From contig JAPDOI010000038.1 of the NCBI GenBank assembly GCA_029168955.1, positions 2,693,001 to 2,757,000 of the forward strand: DNA of 64,000 bases, given 5' to 3'. A program made the translations under genes and the position numbers. This document shows, in pieces, positions 12,380 to 23,120 of this stretch; position 1 is the stretch's first letter, and each line of letters begins with the position of its first letter. The notes below the pieces were generated by a model. That model searched no databases. It saw only the letters and a program-made list of their open reading frames with translations, and had not been told where the DNA came from. Source of the stretch: Aplectana chamaeleonis (lineage: Eukaryota; Nematoda; Chromadorea; Rhabditida; Cosmocercidae).

Positions 12380-13234
12380 AAGAACAAGTTAGCGCCGACG
12401 TCAAAGTTTTGGAGTCCCGAGGATCCCAACTTCTTAAGTGGATTTGGACAACGTTTCGCACTTGCCACCTTTGATGATTACCCTGCGAAAGTGGGAGATT
12501 GTTTTCCAATCTTGCCTACTGCCAACCCACTCATGTCGCCAAGCAACTTGGACACTGTACTGCTACGAGACCTTCTGCGCTTGCTGTTAACCTTCAAAGA
12601 TGCCGACGCCTCCACTCCTACCTCAACCACACGCGTTCATGATTTCGGCCCCAGGCCACCTCTCAGGTTTATCTAACCTGGCCAACATATGATGCCGTCC
12701 GATCGCTGCTGGTCGTGTCCGGTAGCACTAGTAGGTTGACTGGAGCAGCAAACATTATCCAAGTAGGGCTTCCTGGGGTCGTAAGCAGTGCGTGAACAAT
12801 CATTTTGGTGCCAATATATGCATAGAAAGTATTATTTGTTTGTTTCTAATACATGTTATCTATGGATTTGATCCGAAAAATGTTTCAGGACACCGCCAGC
12901 TCAACCGGCTCGCTCTGCCTCTCGATTATCGCAGATGCAAGGCGGAATGGTTCTCTACGACCCACGTACTCTGTCGGTCCTGGATCCACGGCTGTCAGAA
13001 GTTTACCTCCCAGACTACCCAATACCAGTCTGGTGTCCTGCACCACCTCCTCCTATGTATATCCCTCTTGGACCACCCGCTATGCCATTGCCGCAGAAGA
13101 TGTTGCCGAAGAAGCAGAAGTCCGTTTGCGCTGAAATGTGCTGCGGCGGTGTCGCTCAAATGTTGTGGACATTGATATGCATTGTATTGCTAGGAGTCAT
13201 ATGTATATTACTTACAGCTTTATTTTATGTTTGA
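12380..13234 (+). CDS. Proline-rich protein with C-terminal membrane segment (two 3' exons)
   Basis: Two exons join in phase: an open stretch from about 12380 to 12667 and a terminal exon 12889-13234. The donor after 12667 is GTTTAT; the acceptor is TGTTTCAG just before 12889. The joined frame runs through a Pro/Arg-rich region into a segment with 'PAPPPP' and 'PLGPPAMPLP' tracts. A Lys-rich patch and a Cys cluster (CAEMCC) follow, then a ~22-residue hydrophobic helix (TLICIVLLGVICILLTALF) ending three residues before the stop. That layout suggests a tail-anchored or type II/III single-pass membrane protein; palmitoylation of the Cys cluster is inference. Earlier exons were not found, because the frame upstream of 12380 closes. 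Translation could also begin at the ATG at 12935. Family unknown. Confidence 0.5.
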
Positions 13235-13302
13235 CATTTATACGGATAATGCTATGTCTTTCCATGAATCGGTTCCTCTCATTCTTATTTTGTGTACCTT
13301 GA

Positions 13303-14677
13303 AGGCGGCGTACACGCTCGTAAACGTGGTTGAGATAACAATGTAAATCAAAAGGTATGGCCTACACCACAACGACTGCGCCGTTTGAAGCGTAAAAAAA
13401 ACGATCCACAATGCCACTACATAAGTGTGAAACAGAGTCAAGCCTGTGTCCGCCACTCCTGTATGTATAGTCTACAGGAAAAGAAGTAGGAACTGGTGAG
13501 GTTGCGGACTAGTCCTAACAAACGGTAGTTGGTTAGTGGTATCACTCATTTTTCCGAAACAGCTGTGATAGATTGGTGAGTCTGCGATTTCATCGATATG
13601 ACTACATCTGCGGAAACAATGAAAGCAGTGGCCGTATGCGAGAATTCGCCGGTTGGGCAGGGGCAGTGCAGTCGGCGCCTTTGAAGATCGCCGTTGTTCT
13701 GAAGACAGGACACGTCTATCGTGGTTGGTTACAAGTCAAGACACGTATGTCGTGCCCTAGCAGTCCTCGCTGCCCCCAGCCGATCCAATCTCCTAGCTGG
13801 GGCGGCTAGGGCACAGCGACGGGGCACGACATACGTGTCTTGACTTGTGACCTATCACGATAGGCGTGTCCTGTCTTGTAAACAACGGCGATCTTCAAAG
13901 GCGCCGACTGCACTGCCCCTGCCCCAAGCTGTGCAATCTTGCATACGGCCCCAGATGAAAATGTGAAAGTGGAAACAAAAGCTCACCGACCAGTCTCACT
14001 TGTTTCGAAAAAAATGAGTGATACTACAATCAGACTACAGCATGTTAGAAACAGTGCGCAACCTCACCAGGGGTCGTATTCGCCAACAACCTGCCGAGGG
14101 AAGTCGAAGGGAAGCGGAAGGGATGATACCGCGCGCGGCAGAGGAGCAGATCAACCCATCTTACACCATGTAAGATGGAAATGCAAACTGTGTTACGTAT
14201 CGATATCACTGCGAAAAGATAAAGACTCCATCGCGAAGCGACCATTCTTCAGCTATGCGAATCGAAAAAATTCCGGCGGTCGCGAGGGAAGCCAAGGGAG
14301 ACGAGAGGTGGCCGTGGAGCGCGCACTTTGTACTGAAATTTCACCTCATCTACCCTTCGACTCCTCGGCGGGTGGATGGCGAATACGACCCCAGGTCCTA
14401 CTCCCATTGCTGTAGACTATACGTGCCCTCCTCCTGCTTTTAAGCAAGAGTGCTAAGCCATTTACACACGTCGTCGCCAATGGGAATGGCACAGTAGTTT
14501 TGTTTCAGAGGTGGAGGTAAAATACAGGTGAAAGCAGTTACCAGTGGGCCAAATTTGTCTCGTTTAGCCACATTGTGGGTCGTTTTTACACTTCAAAAGA
14601 TGTAGGCGATATGGTGTAAACGCATATTTTGACTGACTGCGCCATATCAACTGCATTTTCGAGAATGTACGTTGCCT
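13303..14677. mobile_element. Degenerate family A MITE, split by nested fold-backs (A5)
   Basis: The left arm (13303-13465, 'aggcggcgtacacgctcg') and right arm (14500-14677, ending 'gtacgttgcct') match the two arms of intact family A copies. About 1 kb of unrelated palindromic DNA separates them (13467-14422). Both arms carry many substitutions relative to A1 and A4, so this is an old copy. Confidence 0.6.
13467..14422. repeat. Nested fold-backs inside A5
   Basis: The ends read TATAGTCTACAG at 13467 and CTGTAGACTATA at 14411. Within, 13495-13790 is mirrored by 13800-14068, including 'ggtgaggttgcg' / 'cgcaacctcacc' and a central 'cgtgccctagc' / 'ggggcacgac' hairpin. A further inverted pair, 'ggggtcgtattcgcca' at 14071 and 'tggcgaatacgacccc' at 14376, encloses another segment. 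The open frames here (13573-13809, 13939-14415) are arm-derived. Confidence 0.65.
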
Positions 14678-14969
14678 TCACATCTGGCCTTGAGCTTAGG
14701 TGCTAGCTTGGAACGGCCGTCTGCCTTCATTGGGACTAGACCTGAATTCCAGGAACACAGATTATCTGACCACAGATAGGATTAAGCGAGTGTATTATTC
14801 TTTGGAGCTTTTTACAGAGAACACATTGTACAAATCGGATTGCTATCAATCGTTAGCCAGAAATTTCCACCGTCTCTTGAGTGGTGTACGCGTTCCCTTC
14901 GGAGAAATTTTTCTTTTTTTCAACAAATCCTTTAATCCACGAATTCTCGGCTACCTTCTAAAAAATTGA

Positions 14970-15160
14970 GTGCTGCTCGCCAAGGGCCCAAGCAATTTCG
15001 TGCGACAAGTGCTGAAGGAGCAATGTCCAGGGTCCGGCAAGTGTGGATAGCTTGCCAACGAATGGAGGGGGAGGGTCGTAAAAACTTTCCGGGGAAAAAC
15101 GAAAAGTTGGAGGGGACCGTAAAATTTTCTGGCGGAAAAATATATAATTTATTGCAAAAA
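14970..15160. repeat. Dispersed repeat family X (X1)
   Basis: A segment containing 'atagcttgccaa', 'ggagggggagggtcgtaaaa' and 'aaaattttctggcgg' recurs in inverted orientation at 39500-39660. The ends are not defined. Related 'ggtcgtaaaattt' blocks occur in the M element at 61487-61734. The sequence from 15161 to 15528 holds nothing I recognise. Confidence 0.5.
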
Positions 15161-15532
15161 AGATACAAAAAATGTGGTAGAATTTGTGGAAAAGTGGTTT
15201 CTGCGAATCAGAAACGAAGTCGCAACTGTTCTCAATCTGAAAAGATCCAGTTCCTAGTCCACTCAACTGTTTTGATCTTTATTTAGGCGGAAATAAGCTG
15301 TACTTTATCTCAAAAAAACCACTATAAGACGTATGGCCTCCCATTAAAATTGAAAATTTCAACTTTAAGAAAATAAGCTGAACTCATAGGTTCCCCACAA
15401 ATTGTCACAGTTTCACTCCCCAGTCTGACTGATGTACAGGAGTTTAGACGAGGTAAGATGGCGGACGTTGGCAAGCTACGTTGGTAAATCGCAGGGTTTC
15501 TGCCATCTCTAACAACGTGTAGCATTCCTTAA

Positions 15533-16184
15533 AGGCAGCATACACGCTCGCAAGCATAGTCGAGATAACAGCATAGATAGGTCCGCACGGCCCGTACTAT
15601 GTCGTCAACGACGTTTGAAACGCTGAAAACTGTCCAGGATGACAATATTTGACAATGTTCGAGCTATCTTGCCTTCCACGCCCGTATTTTCACACCCCTT
15701 CGAGTAACAGAATGAGAATCGATACTTGAGAAAACATGTGATAACTTAGAATGATAGCACTATAAAAAGGGAGTGCAGTAGAGAAAAAACTCGATTTACC
15801 TCAATATAACATGTTTGTGCACTGATAAAATCCTCCATTTCAAGAGGTCAGCCAAAGTAGAGCGGCATTCTCGAAAGTGGACGAGAGTCAATAGTTATGC
15901 AGACATGTTATACTCAAGTAAACCAAGCTATTTCTCTCGTGCACTCCCATTTGATAGTGCTATCACTCTCAATTATCACACGTTTTCACAAGTATCGATT
16001 CTCATTCTGTTACTTGAAGGGGTGTGAAAATACGGGCGTGGAAGGCAAGATTGCTCAAACATTGTCAAATATTGTCATCCTGGACAGTTTTCAGCGCTTC
16101 AAACGTCGTTGACGACATAGTACGGGCCGTGCGGACCTATCTATGCTGTTATCTCGACTATGCTTGCGAGCGTGTATGCTGCCT
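15533..16184. mobile_element. Fold-back MITE, family A (A2), ~250-base arms
   Basis: A 652-base palindromic element with ends AGGCAGCATACACGCTCG and its complement. TTAA lies on both sides (15529-15532 and 16185-16188). The arms match for about 250 bases with few mismatches, around a loop near 15780-15930. The right-hand TTAA is at the same time the left flank of the B1 element. Non-coding. Confidence 0.85.
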
Positions 16185-16188
16185 TTAA

Positions 16189-16707
16189 AGGCATCGTAAA
16201 ACTGTGAACCACTCAACGTTTTTGTTTTGGTTCGAATAATTTTCTGGGCCCACCTAAGAACGTATGAAGAGTTTGTTGGGTTAAAATTGCTTTATTGTGA
16301 AGATAAATGAGGTCGACTGTTTCAAATTTCGTCAAAAGAGACCGGCCGTCCGTCAGTAATCTGGCACAATTTGCTGTCAGTCATCATATAAGTGAATTAT
16401 CAACAATGGATACAATACAGCTCAACGGAAATTGATTGAATATACCATACGGTTCCGGGAAGAATGACTTTCCTACACATAACGATTACCCTTTTCTTCT
16501 CCACAAATCACTCGAAAGAAAGACAAAGTTCATTTGGGCGTTAGATCGTTGGTCAAAACAGCGATCGACCGATCCTTTGGTTGAGATATTTTCGGTCTGA
16601 AAAAGGAGGTTTTCGGTGATCGTTCTCAACGTCGCTATTATATAGGGTACTAGAGCTCTCATCATATATAGAAAACTCAAAAACGAAATCCATCGTGAGC
16701 GATGCCT
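16189..16707. mobile_element. TTAA-flanked MITE, family B (B1)
   Basis: Ends AGGCATCG...CGATGCCT between TTAA at 16185-16188 and 16708-16711. It matches B2 (20743-21284) in inverted orientation, including a 'ctgggcccacct' block and a 'gaccggccgtc' block. Its two flanking TTAA sites are shared with A2 and C2. Confidence 0.8.
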
Positions 16708-16711
16708 TTAA

Positions 16712-17201
16712 AGGCACATTACACCCTCAGATATAATTTTTCTGATTTTCCTTCAAATCTTTAAATGTGTGATAGGCTCCTACTGTATAACACGTGCCAA
16801 GCGGGAGATCTCAATTCCTCCAAATAGGCGAGATACAAGCGACCACCACGGACCCAACCCTCTCACTCACAACCACAGGCCACACCCCTTTCTGACTTTC
16901 GAGCTCATTAGCGGCAAGATGGATCGGCGAATTTCAATCGCGTCGCCTATCTTCACACCCTTACCGAGTTGTCTCCTCATTCTGCTTCGCTCTCGTTCAG
17001 TGGCTACGACTGAAGAGATATACAGGCCAGAGACAACTCGTTCACTAAATTTTCACCCTCAAAATATTGTCATTTTCCAAGAGTCATAACTCCGTTTGTT
17101 GTGGGCCTTGAGCGATTCTAGAGACACCGTTGTGATCAGCGTCTGATTTTCTCTAAAATTAGCATAAAACCTGAAAATTGTTTTCTAGGTGTCCTGTGCC
17201 T
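16712..17201. mobile_element. TTAA-flanked MITE, family C (C2)
   Basis: Left end AGGCACATTACACC, right end GTCCTGTGCCT. The left TTAA (16708-16711) is shared with B1; the right flank reads TTAG, one change from TTAA. The interior matches C1 in reverse orientation. The open frame 16769-17089 is within the repeat and not called. Confidence 0.8.
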
Positions 17202-17423
17202 TTAGGCGATAGAATTTTGGACCACGAAAGGGATAGACTCTCAGGCTTTAGGACTGTGTAAAAATCTGCACACAGCGTTTTCTCGCAGCCCCTCACACTT
17301 TCGAAAAACACACTTTCGTAAAAATGATGAGGGAAATTTGCTTAAAGGCAGTGGTGGCTCTCAAATATGCTCGTCTTCTTTTCCTCTCTGAACCCTTTTC
17401 TGGGTATAGAGTAGTAGAACCTA

Positions 17424-19018
17424 CAGTGCGTTCAGAAAGTATAGGGACACCCCCGAAAATTAAGGTTTTCAAAATCATGTTATTATTTGGCTATCAATAC
17501 TGTTCATAAATGAATTCAGCAAGGTGAGAAACATCTATTTGTTCATTTCTATAACAGCTGAGCAATTTTACAAGAACTTATTTCAAATTTCAGATTTTTT
17601 CGCCGTTCAGAAAGTATAGGGACACAACACAAAAACAAAAATTATTGAACAAAGAAATAATTAAACATACAATCTAAAATGAACTAGCTGCACCACCATT
17701 AGCAATAATTTCTTAAATTCTCTTCGGCATAGAATTGATCAAATTCGCGATGAAGTTTTCATCCAGATTGGCCCACGCTTCGATGATAGCAACCATTCAG
17801 CTCATCTAGCGTTCTGTACTGCTTATTGTTGGCATACACCTGGCGCACAAGTATGCCCCAGATATTCTCTATCGGGTTACAATCTGGAATACACGCGGGC
17901 CATTCCAACAAACGGATTCGATGACGTAGAAACCAGGTTTTTGTAGCCCTGGAAACATGTACCGCCGCGGTGTCTTGCTGGAAAGTGAAACGCTGACGTC
18001 GTGTTCCGGACAAAAATGACAGTAGATGTGTGCGAAGAGTTTCTTGATATTCCTCCGAGTTCATGCGACAAGAAGTGAAGGCCAATTCCAAAACACCTTC
18101 GCTACTGAACGCTCCCCAACACATCAGCGAGCCACCGCCGAAACTCCGTCTGCTGAAAATCAATGGATCCTTGCGCAGATCTCGCCAGTAAGATCGAGCA
18201 GCATCCGGTCCGTCGAGATTAAATTATTTCTCGTCGGAAAAGATGACCTAAAATTTTTTTAAGTCATTTCTCATTTTTCCGGATTTTATGAGACTGCCTT
18301 ACCTTTGCCCAATCAGTTGCCACATTCCTCTTTGCAAATTCAAGTCGAGCCTCTTTATGATTTGCAGATAACGACGGGGCCTTCTTCATCACTTGGCGGA
18401 CAATGTTTTTATCGCCATTTATGGTGTTCCAGACTGTCGTTTTCGAAACACTGAGCGATAATTCAGACTTTATCTGGTTCAGCGACAGTGTGCTTTTGGA
18501 GCAGATCCGAACAATTCTCCGCGAATCTTGATTGCTGATCTTCTTCGGCCGTCCAGTGCGTTTTGCAGTACCGTAGGAATCTGGATCTCGCAGGAACTGG
18601 TTGATACAGTTGACAGATCTTCCGAGCTGGGTAGCGATTCGACGTTGGCCCAACCCGGCAACGCTGAGCGCGCGAATTCGAGTTTGTTCAGCAGCAGTTA
18701 GAGCATTACCACGAGAAATTTTAGGAATAAAGATATCACATGTACTCATTTTCAGTTTATGTAGCGAACTTGTAACGGGAAATTTCGTTTGGATTAAAAA
18801 ATCTGAATTTTCGAAGGGCATCCCTATACTTTCTGAACGGCGAAAAATTCTGAAAGTTGAGATAAAATCTTACAAAATTTCACAATTGTTATATAATTAA
18901 TCAAACACAGGTTTTCCATAATGCTGAATTCATTGATGAACAGTGTTGATCACCAAACACAAAGTTTTATTGGAAACCTCGATTTTCGGGGGTGTCCCTA
19001 TACTTTCTGAACGCACTG
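17424..19018 (-). mobile_element. Tc1/mariner transposon, DD34E type, defective
   Basis: A 1595-base element with near-identical terminal inverted repeats (CAGTGCGTTCAGAAAGTATA and its complement) extending about 40 bases. A TA duplication lies on each side (17422-17423 and 19019-19020). An inner repeat of the same 'ttcagaaagtatagggacac' block occurs at 17606 and again near 18820, so each end carries a sub-terminal copy, as in IR/DR-type Tc1 elements. It encodes one transposase gene on the minus strand, now broken. The insertion site is the TA of a family D MITE. Confidence 0.92.
17674..18749 (-). pseudogene. Tc1-like transposase, broken
   Basis: The cut-and-paste transposase of the surrounding element. 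Reading from the ATG at 18749, the N-terminal half carries paired-type helix-turn-helix DNA-binding segments ('GLGQRRIATQLGRS', then a 'TGRPKK' AT-hook-like joint). A 55-base intron (18302-18248, GTAAGG...TTTTAG) interrupts the gene. The catalytic core follows: first Asp in 'FSDEK', second in 'FQQDTAAVH', and Glu in 'NPIENIWG', 34 residues after the second Asp (DD34E). Three lesions are visible: a TAA at 18226-18224 just after the first catalytic Asp, a one-base frameshift near 17795, and a late TAA at 17715-17713. Without them the protein would be about 340 residues, usual for the family. I judge it inactive. Confidence 0.9.
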
Positions 19019-19487
19019 TATAAGAAAAAAATCGCGGAAAAAACGCTGTTCTAGGCCAAATTTGAAGCCTGAACTTCCTTGTCTTTTGATGGTGGACGAG
19101 CCCCCCCCACATCATCGGCATCGATGATCTCTAGTATCAAGAACATCAACTGACTTGAAATTGAATTTAAATCAATGAACCTCCGGATTTATGTACACAT
19201 CTAGTAAAAACATTGACTGAAGTGCTTGCTTTCATTGTTAAACTGTTTTAATAGGTAAAATTGCATTTATTTCTTCCTCTGAGTGTCGATGATTCTCGAC
19301 TGCTTGGCATGAGGCTGTGATCTTTCTGTGCACGTGTGCACGAACTGGAAGTTTAGGGTCGTAATAACTCTAATTTTAGCCCGTTTTTCACCGCGCTACC
19401 TTCATAGTTTTTGAGCTGTTTTTGATCTGAGCTGATTTTTGCAGTTTTTTTTTCGATAACCTTTTTCATCGTTACCACTGCCTTTAA

Positions 19488-19968
19488 AGTTAGTGTTCAC
19501 GATAATCTTGAATTTTGTGATTTTTCCCTATATTGATTAAGTTGCCCCCGGCTAGAACTAAAATGACGTCGAAGTTGAGAAAAACGCACCAGAAGTACTC
19601 GAAATCCTTAAGTATCACCCTGCCTCTTAAGTATCACAGGAAGTGTTTGTTGTGACGACGAAATCTTTTGTGGACCCGTCCTCTGCAATTCTCTACTCTC
19701 TATTGCTCCGTTCCTTCCTTGGGGCACTAACTAATCCTGCTTTGTATTAAATATTCTTCTATTTTCGATTAAACAGATTTACCACCGGTGACAACTACAA
19801 TGAACATGTTCATCCAGCCGGACAACTAGTCCATGTTATAGAACATTGCCACTGAAATACGTTTTAATGCGTTTCTCGCCGTTTCTTCGTAATTTTGATA
19901 ACACTTGAAGGCCAAAGCATTGTTTTATGTGAAGAACTCGGGGACGAAAATCATAGTGAACACTGCCT
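19488..19968. mobile_element. TTAA-flanked MITE, family I (I1)
   Basis: Sub-terminal inverted repeats 'AGTGTTCACGATA' / 'ATAGTGAACACTGCCT', TTAA at 19484-19487 (shared with D2) and 19969-19972. Four relatives lie at 34236-34738, 35668-36105, 36110-36580 and 55255-55695. Non-coding. Confidence 0.75.
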
Positions 19969-19972
19969 TTAA

Positions 19973-20742
19973 GGCGATGAGGTTAATATCGCCCGATACG
20001 CAAGCGCTGAAAATACTCGGCATTATTTCAAACTTTTCTAGACCCTTCGTCATCATTTCTGCTTCCTTCCTTTTGATGTTTTTGGTAGTTTTTTTTATGT
20101 AATTCTTTTAGCATCCTCCAATATTAACTGATCATGTGGGGACTGGTCCGCACCGCGATTTCGTAAGCTCTAATGCTTGAGATTTCAGTCAAGCAGAAAA
20201 CCTGACTTTGTGGTAAAAACTAAGTTCTTAGTCCCTCAAACTGTCCTGATTTTGGAAGAGGAGGGAGTTTTCGAAAGTATTTTTAGGTATGAATTTTGAC
20301 TGCGTCATCGGCGGGCTGTTTTTTGCATAGTTTTTCTTCTCGATTATCGCGCATTTCAGCTCAAAATTGAAAAGTGCAAAAAAAACAGCCCGTCGTAATT
20401 CCAGATTTCAACATAAATACCCCATGACTCAATTTTCAAAAGAGATTTTCCAACCTCTAGATAGGGGTCAGAATTTGCGAAATTTTTGGAAACGGACTGA
20501 CCACCGAGTCGGTCGTAAGAATTTTGCGGCCTTTGCCAATGGGCTGCTGGACCCTGGCAATGTCTGTTGACTACAGCGGGTGGGGTAGGCCATCCAACTG
20601 AAAAGCCACCAAAGTTTCCTCGAAATTTTTTTGCAGAATGTGTTGTCGTCGCGTCGAGCTGTCCTGTCGTTGTCGAGATAAAGGGTTACCTTTTATGCCT
20701 TCTGGCATGTTGAGGCGTTCAATAGGTAATTTTTAGGCTCAA
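19973..20742. other. No gene recognised; one inverted pair
   Basis: A short inverted pair ('cgggctgttttttgca' at ~20308 and 'tgcaaaaaaaacagcccg' at ~20376) with ~50-base spacing is the only structure I see. The open frame 20367-20570 starts inside it and has no domain. Confidence 0.4.
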
Positions 20743-21284
20743 AGGCATCGTTCACGATGGACATCGTTATCCAGTTTTTCCTATGTAGTGAAAGCTGTAG
20801 AACCCAGTATAACAGCTACGTTGAAAAAACGGCGTAAAGATCACTAAAAACCTCTTTTTCAGACCGAAAATATTTCAATCGACTTTTGAGAAAGGGAGAG
20901 TCGATCGTTAGTGATCGCTGTTTCGACCAACAATCTCACGATCAAATGAAATTCACCTTTCTTTCAAGTGATTGAAGGAGAAGAAAAGGTTAATCGATGT
21001 GTGTAGAAAAGTCATTCTTCACGTAATCGTGTAGTGTATCCCATTCACTTTCCCTCGTTGCACTGGATCAATTGTAGATCATTTACTTTTACGATGGCTG
21101 ACAGCAAATTGTGCCAGATGACTGACGGAGGGTCGGCCTCTTGACGGAATTTGATATATTCGACCTTAATTAACTTCACAATAGGACGTTCCAACCAAAC
21201 AAACTCTCCCTACGTTCTTAGGTGGGCCCAGAAAACCATTTGAACCGAAAAAACGGTGAGTGGCTTACAGCGTGTACGATGCCT
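20743..21284. mobile_element. TTAA-flanked MITE, family B (B2)
   Basis: Ends AGGCATCGTTCACG...TGTACGATGCCT. TTAA on the right (21285-21288); TCAA on the left. Inverted match of B1. Non-coding. Confidence 0.75.
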
Positions 21285-21288
21285 TTAA

Positions 21289-21863
21289 ATACATCAATCG
21301 TTGTTGGGAACGTTCTCGAATGATGGATTCTCTGAGCTCAATTCAGCGTCCTTAATAAATTCCGCGTTGTAGCTACACACAGAACGTGTTCCAGCTGTCC
21401 CCGTGTCGTAACGCTACTACTTGTACATAGCAGCACGTCCACGAAGTAAATTTTGTGATGGAAGTCTAGCTCATCTGTAACCTTCACCATTATTTTGTCG
21501 CATTACCAATTTCGGTTCAACAGCAAATCCAGCCACATGACAGGAATCGATTTGTATTGTTTGCGGCTTGCCGACTCCCCATCACAGCATTATACGAATG
21601 CAAGTTCAAATACATTCATTCAAAATGCACATGATAGTACACATATCAAGAAGAAGTGAAATCGAAACAACACAGGGTCATGACTGTATCACGGTGTGAA
21701 CTCGTAAGTATTTGACAAGTTGGGTGGGAGTCTAGATTGTCGATCAGTGAGCATAGCGGTCTCTCATATTGCATAACCATGCATCCTTGCCGACTCGCGC
21801 AGTTCTGTAACGTTGTGGACTGACTTAGACAACTATTGTACATAGGAAACGACTTGAGTTGCA
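21289..21863. other. Unique flank; possible last Bicaudal-C exon at 21764-21804
   Basis: No repeat family was recognised here. On the minus strand an acceptor ('acgttacag') at 21805 opens a 13-codon frame to a TGA at 21764. Its first residues (KLRES) would continue the phase-1 donor after the SAM exon (26582) in a way that resembles the ISELNK-type tail of Bicaudal-C. This is a speculation from a very short frame. The minus open frame 21646-21864 has no support. Confidence 0.25.
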
Positions 21864-21915
21864 TAGATTCTTTACTGCTATGCCAAACGAGGTTTTTAGG
21901 TGGAACTTTATTAAC

Positions 21916-21953
21916 GGCCTGACGTTTCGACTTTACGTCTTCTTCAGAGGCCT
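21916..21953 (-). ncRNA. Hammerhead-ribozyme-like motif in pLTR (copy 1)
   Basis: Reverse complement of the motif at 23176-23213: stem I (AGGCCT/AGGCC), core CTGAAGA, stem II GAC-loop-GTC, GAAA, then CGTC before the closing stem. It lies in the pLTR of the inverted partial copy. Confidence 0.6.
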
Positions 21954-22190
21954 AAAAAGTGGTCCGAGATTTATTTACTCGTAAATCTGTCCTACCAAGC
22001 GCCTCCTCCCCCTGACAGTTCTGGCGTACTGTAGGGAGCATCGCAGAGGACACGGAAAGATAGGAAAGCTCACCCCGTAAGTCCACCTTTTGAGCGGAAG
22101 ATGTCCGCTGCCACCGTGTTAGTATACTAGTAGACGCCACTGAGAGTCACCGCGCTTCCTCTGCATAATGATAAAACAGCAAGGAAAACA

Positions 22191-23118
22191 TCATAACTCA
22201 CAATGTTGTACAAAAGGCAAAAGGTCACTGGTTATCATGGGGCGTTCGACTCTGCTGTTCATTAGTGGGTTCTATACGTGGATCCAAAACGCCTCCAACG
22301 TTTTCTTGACCGATATTTCGCTTTCGCAAGCTAAGATCGTACACCTTATATCATAGTCATCCCCGCTGTGATTGTCCGTTCTATGTCTTCCAAGCGGTGT
22401 TCATGGGTCATTACGCCTTTTTCCGGCTAAATGTTCTTTCAGGCGTATCGCCAGCACTCTTCCGCTTTCCCCTATATAGGTTGCGTTGCATGTCTGACAC
22501 TCGAGCTGGTAAATAGTGCGGACCTGATAGCAATCACCGAGTCTTGCATAGGGGCAAACGATACAGCCATCTGTAGTGCAGCACCTGTCGTAAATTCTGT
22601 TCCTTACCAGTTGACGTTTAATGCTGTCGTTGGGGATGTTCACTAGAGCAACATCGTCATTTAACTGGGCTCGTACGATACACTGCTGTATAGCATCAGA
22701 CACTCTATCGGAGAAGAATGGTATGCACAGCGGAATTTCGTTTCGACGTTGAGTATTCCGGCTTACATCATGAGCCCTACGTCCGTACTGTGGTGCTACG
22801 TTGCCATTCATCGCTGCTATTTCGACCGCCATGCTACGTGATTCTTGCCGCTCTGCTTCGCCAGTGCACACACCTGTAGCCGTATGGAACATATTCTTAA
22901 CCACGGCACGCTTAGCAGCTCTCGGATGAGAAGATGTTGCATGGAGCAAGATATTCTTTGAACTGGGCTTAAGATACCACTTTACGCTAAAATCGCCGTT
23001 GCACACTTTCACCTGAGTGTTAAGGAGAGGTAGCCAGCCTTCTTGTGGTACCTCTCGCGTGAGCCTGATAGTCCGCGACTGTGCATTCAATATACGGAAA
23101 CATTCATCCATTTCGGAC
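22191..23118 (-). pseudogene. Penelope-like element: inverted partial copy, RT end plus GIY-YIG endonuclease
   Basis: The frame begins in the C-terminal part of the reverse transcriptase ('MDECFRIL', matching 25028 onward of the plus unit). It continues through a Cys-rich linker ('RCCTTDGCIVCPYARLGDC') into the GIY-YIG nuclease ('YQLECQTCNATYIGESGR...RLKEHL'). It is open from 23111 to 22401, where a CCA-AGA to CCA-TGA change makes a stop. The remaining ~70 codons are otherwise intact down to the natural stop at 22191. This copy keeps the correct frame at three points where the plus copy is damaged, so the two record independent decay. Confidence 0.85.
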
Positions 23119-23120
23119 TG

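Larger units (their letters stand above)
17346..19483. mobile_element. TTAA-flanked MITE, family D (D2), carrying a mariner insertion
   Basis: Ends AGGCAGTGG...CCACTGCCT, TTAA on both sides (17342-17345 and 19484-19487). Subtracting the 1595-base Tc1/mariner copy and the duplicated TA leaves about 541 bases. These align with D1 throughout, so the MITE was present before the mariner element arrived. The right TTAA is shared with element I1. Confidence 0.85.

Noticed and set aside
13939..14415. 158-codon plus-strand frame
   Set aside because: Lies within nested palindromes of the disrupted family A element.
22431..22646. Plus-strand frame over the inverted Penelope copy
   Set aside because: It is the antisense shadow of the endonuclease; the same shadow appears at 25470-25703 on the other strand.
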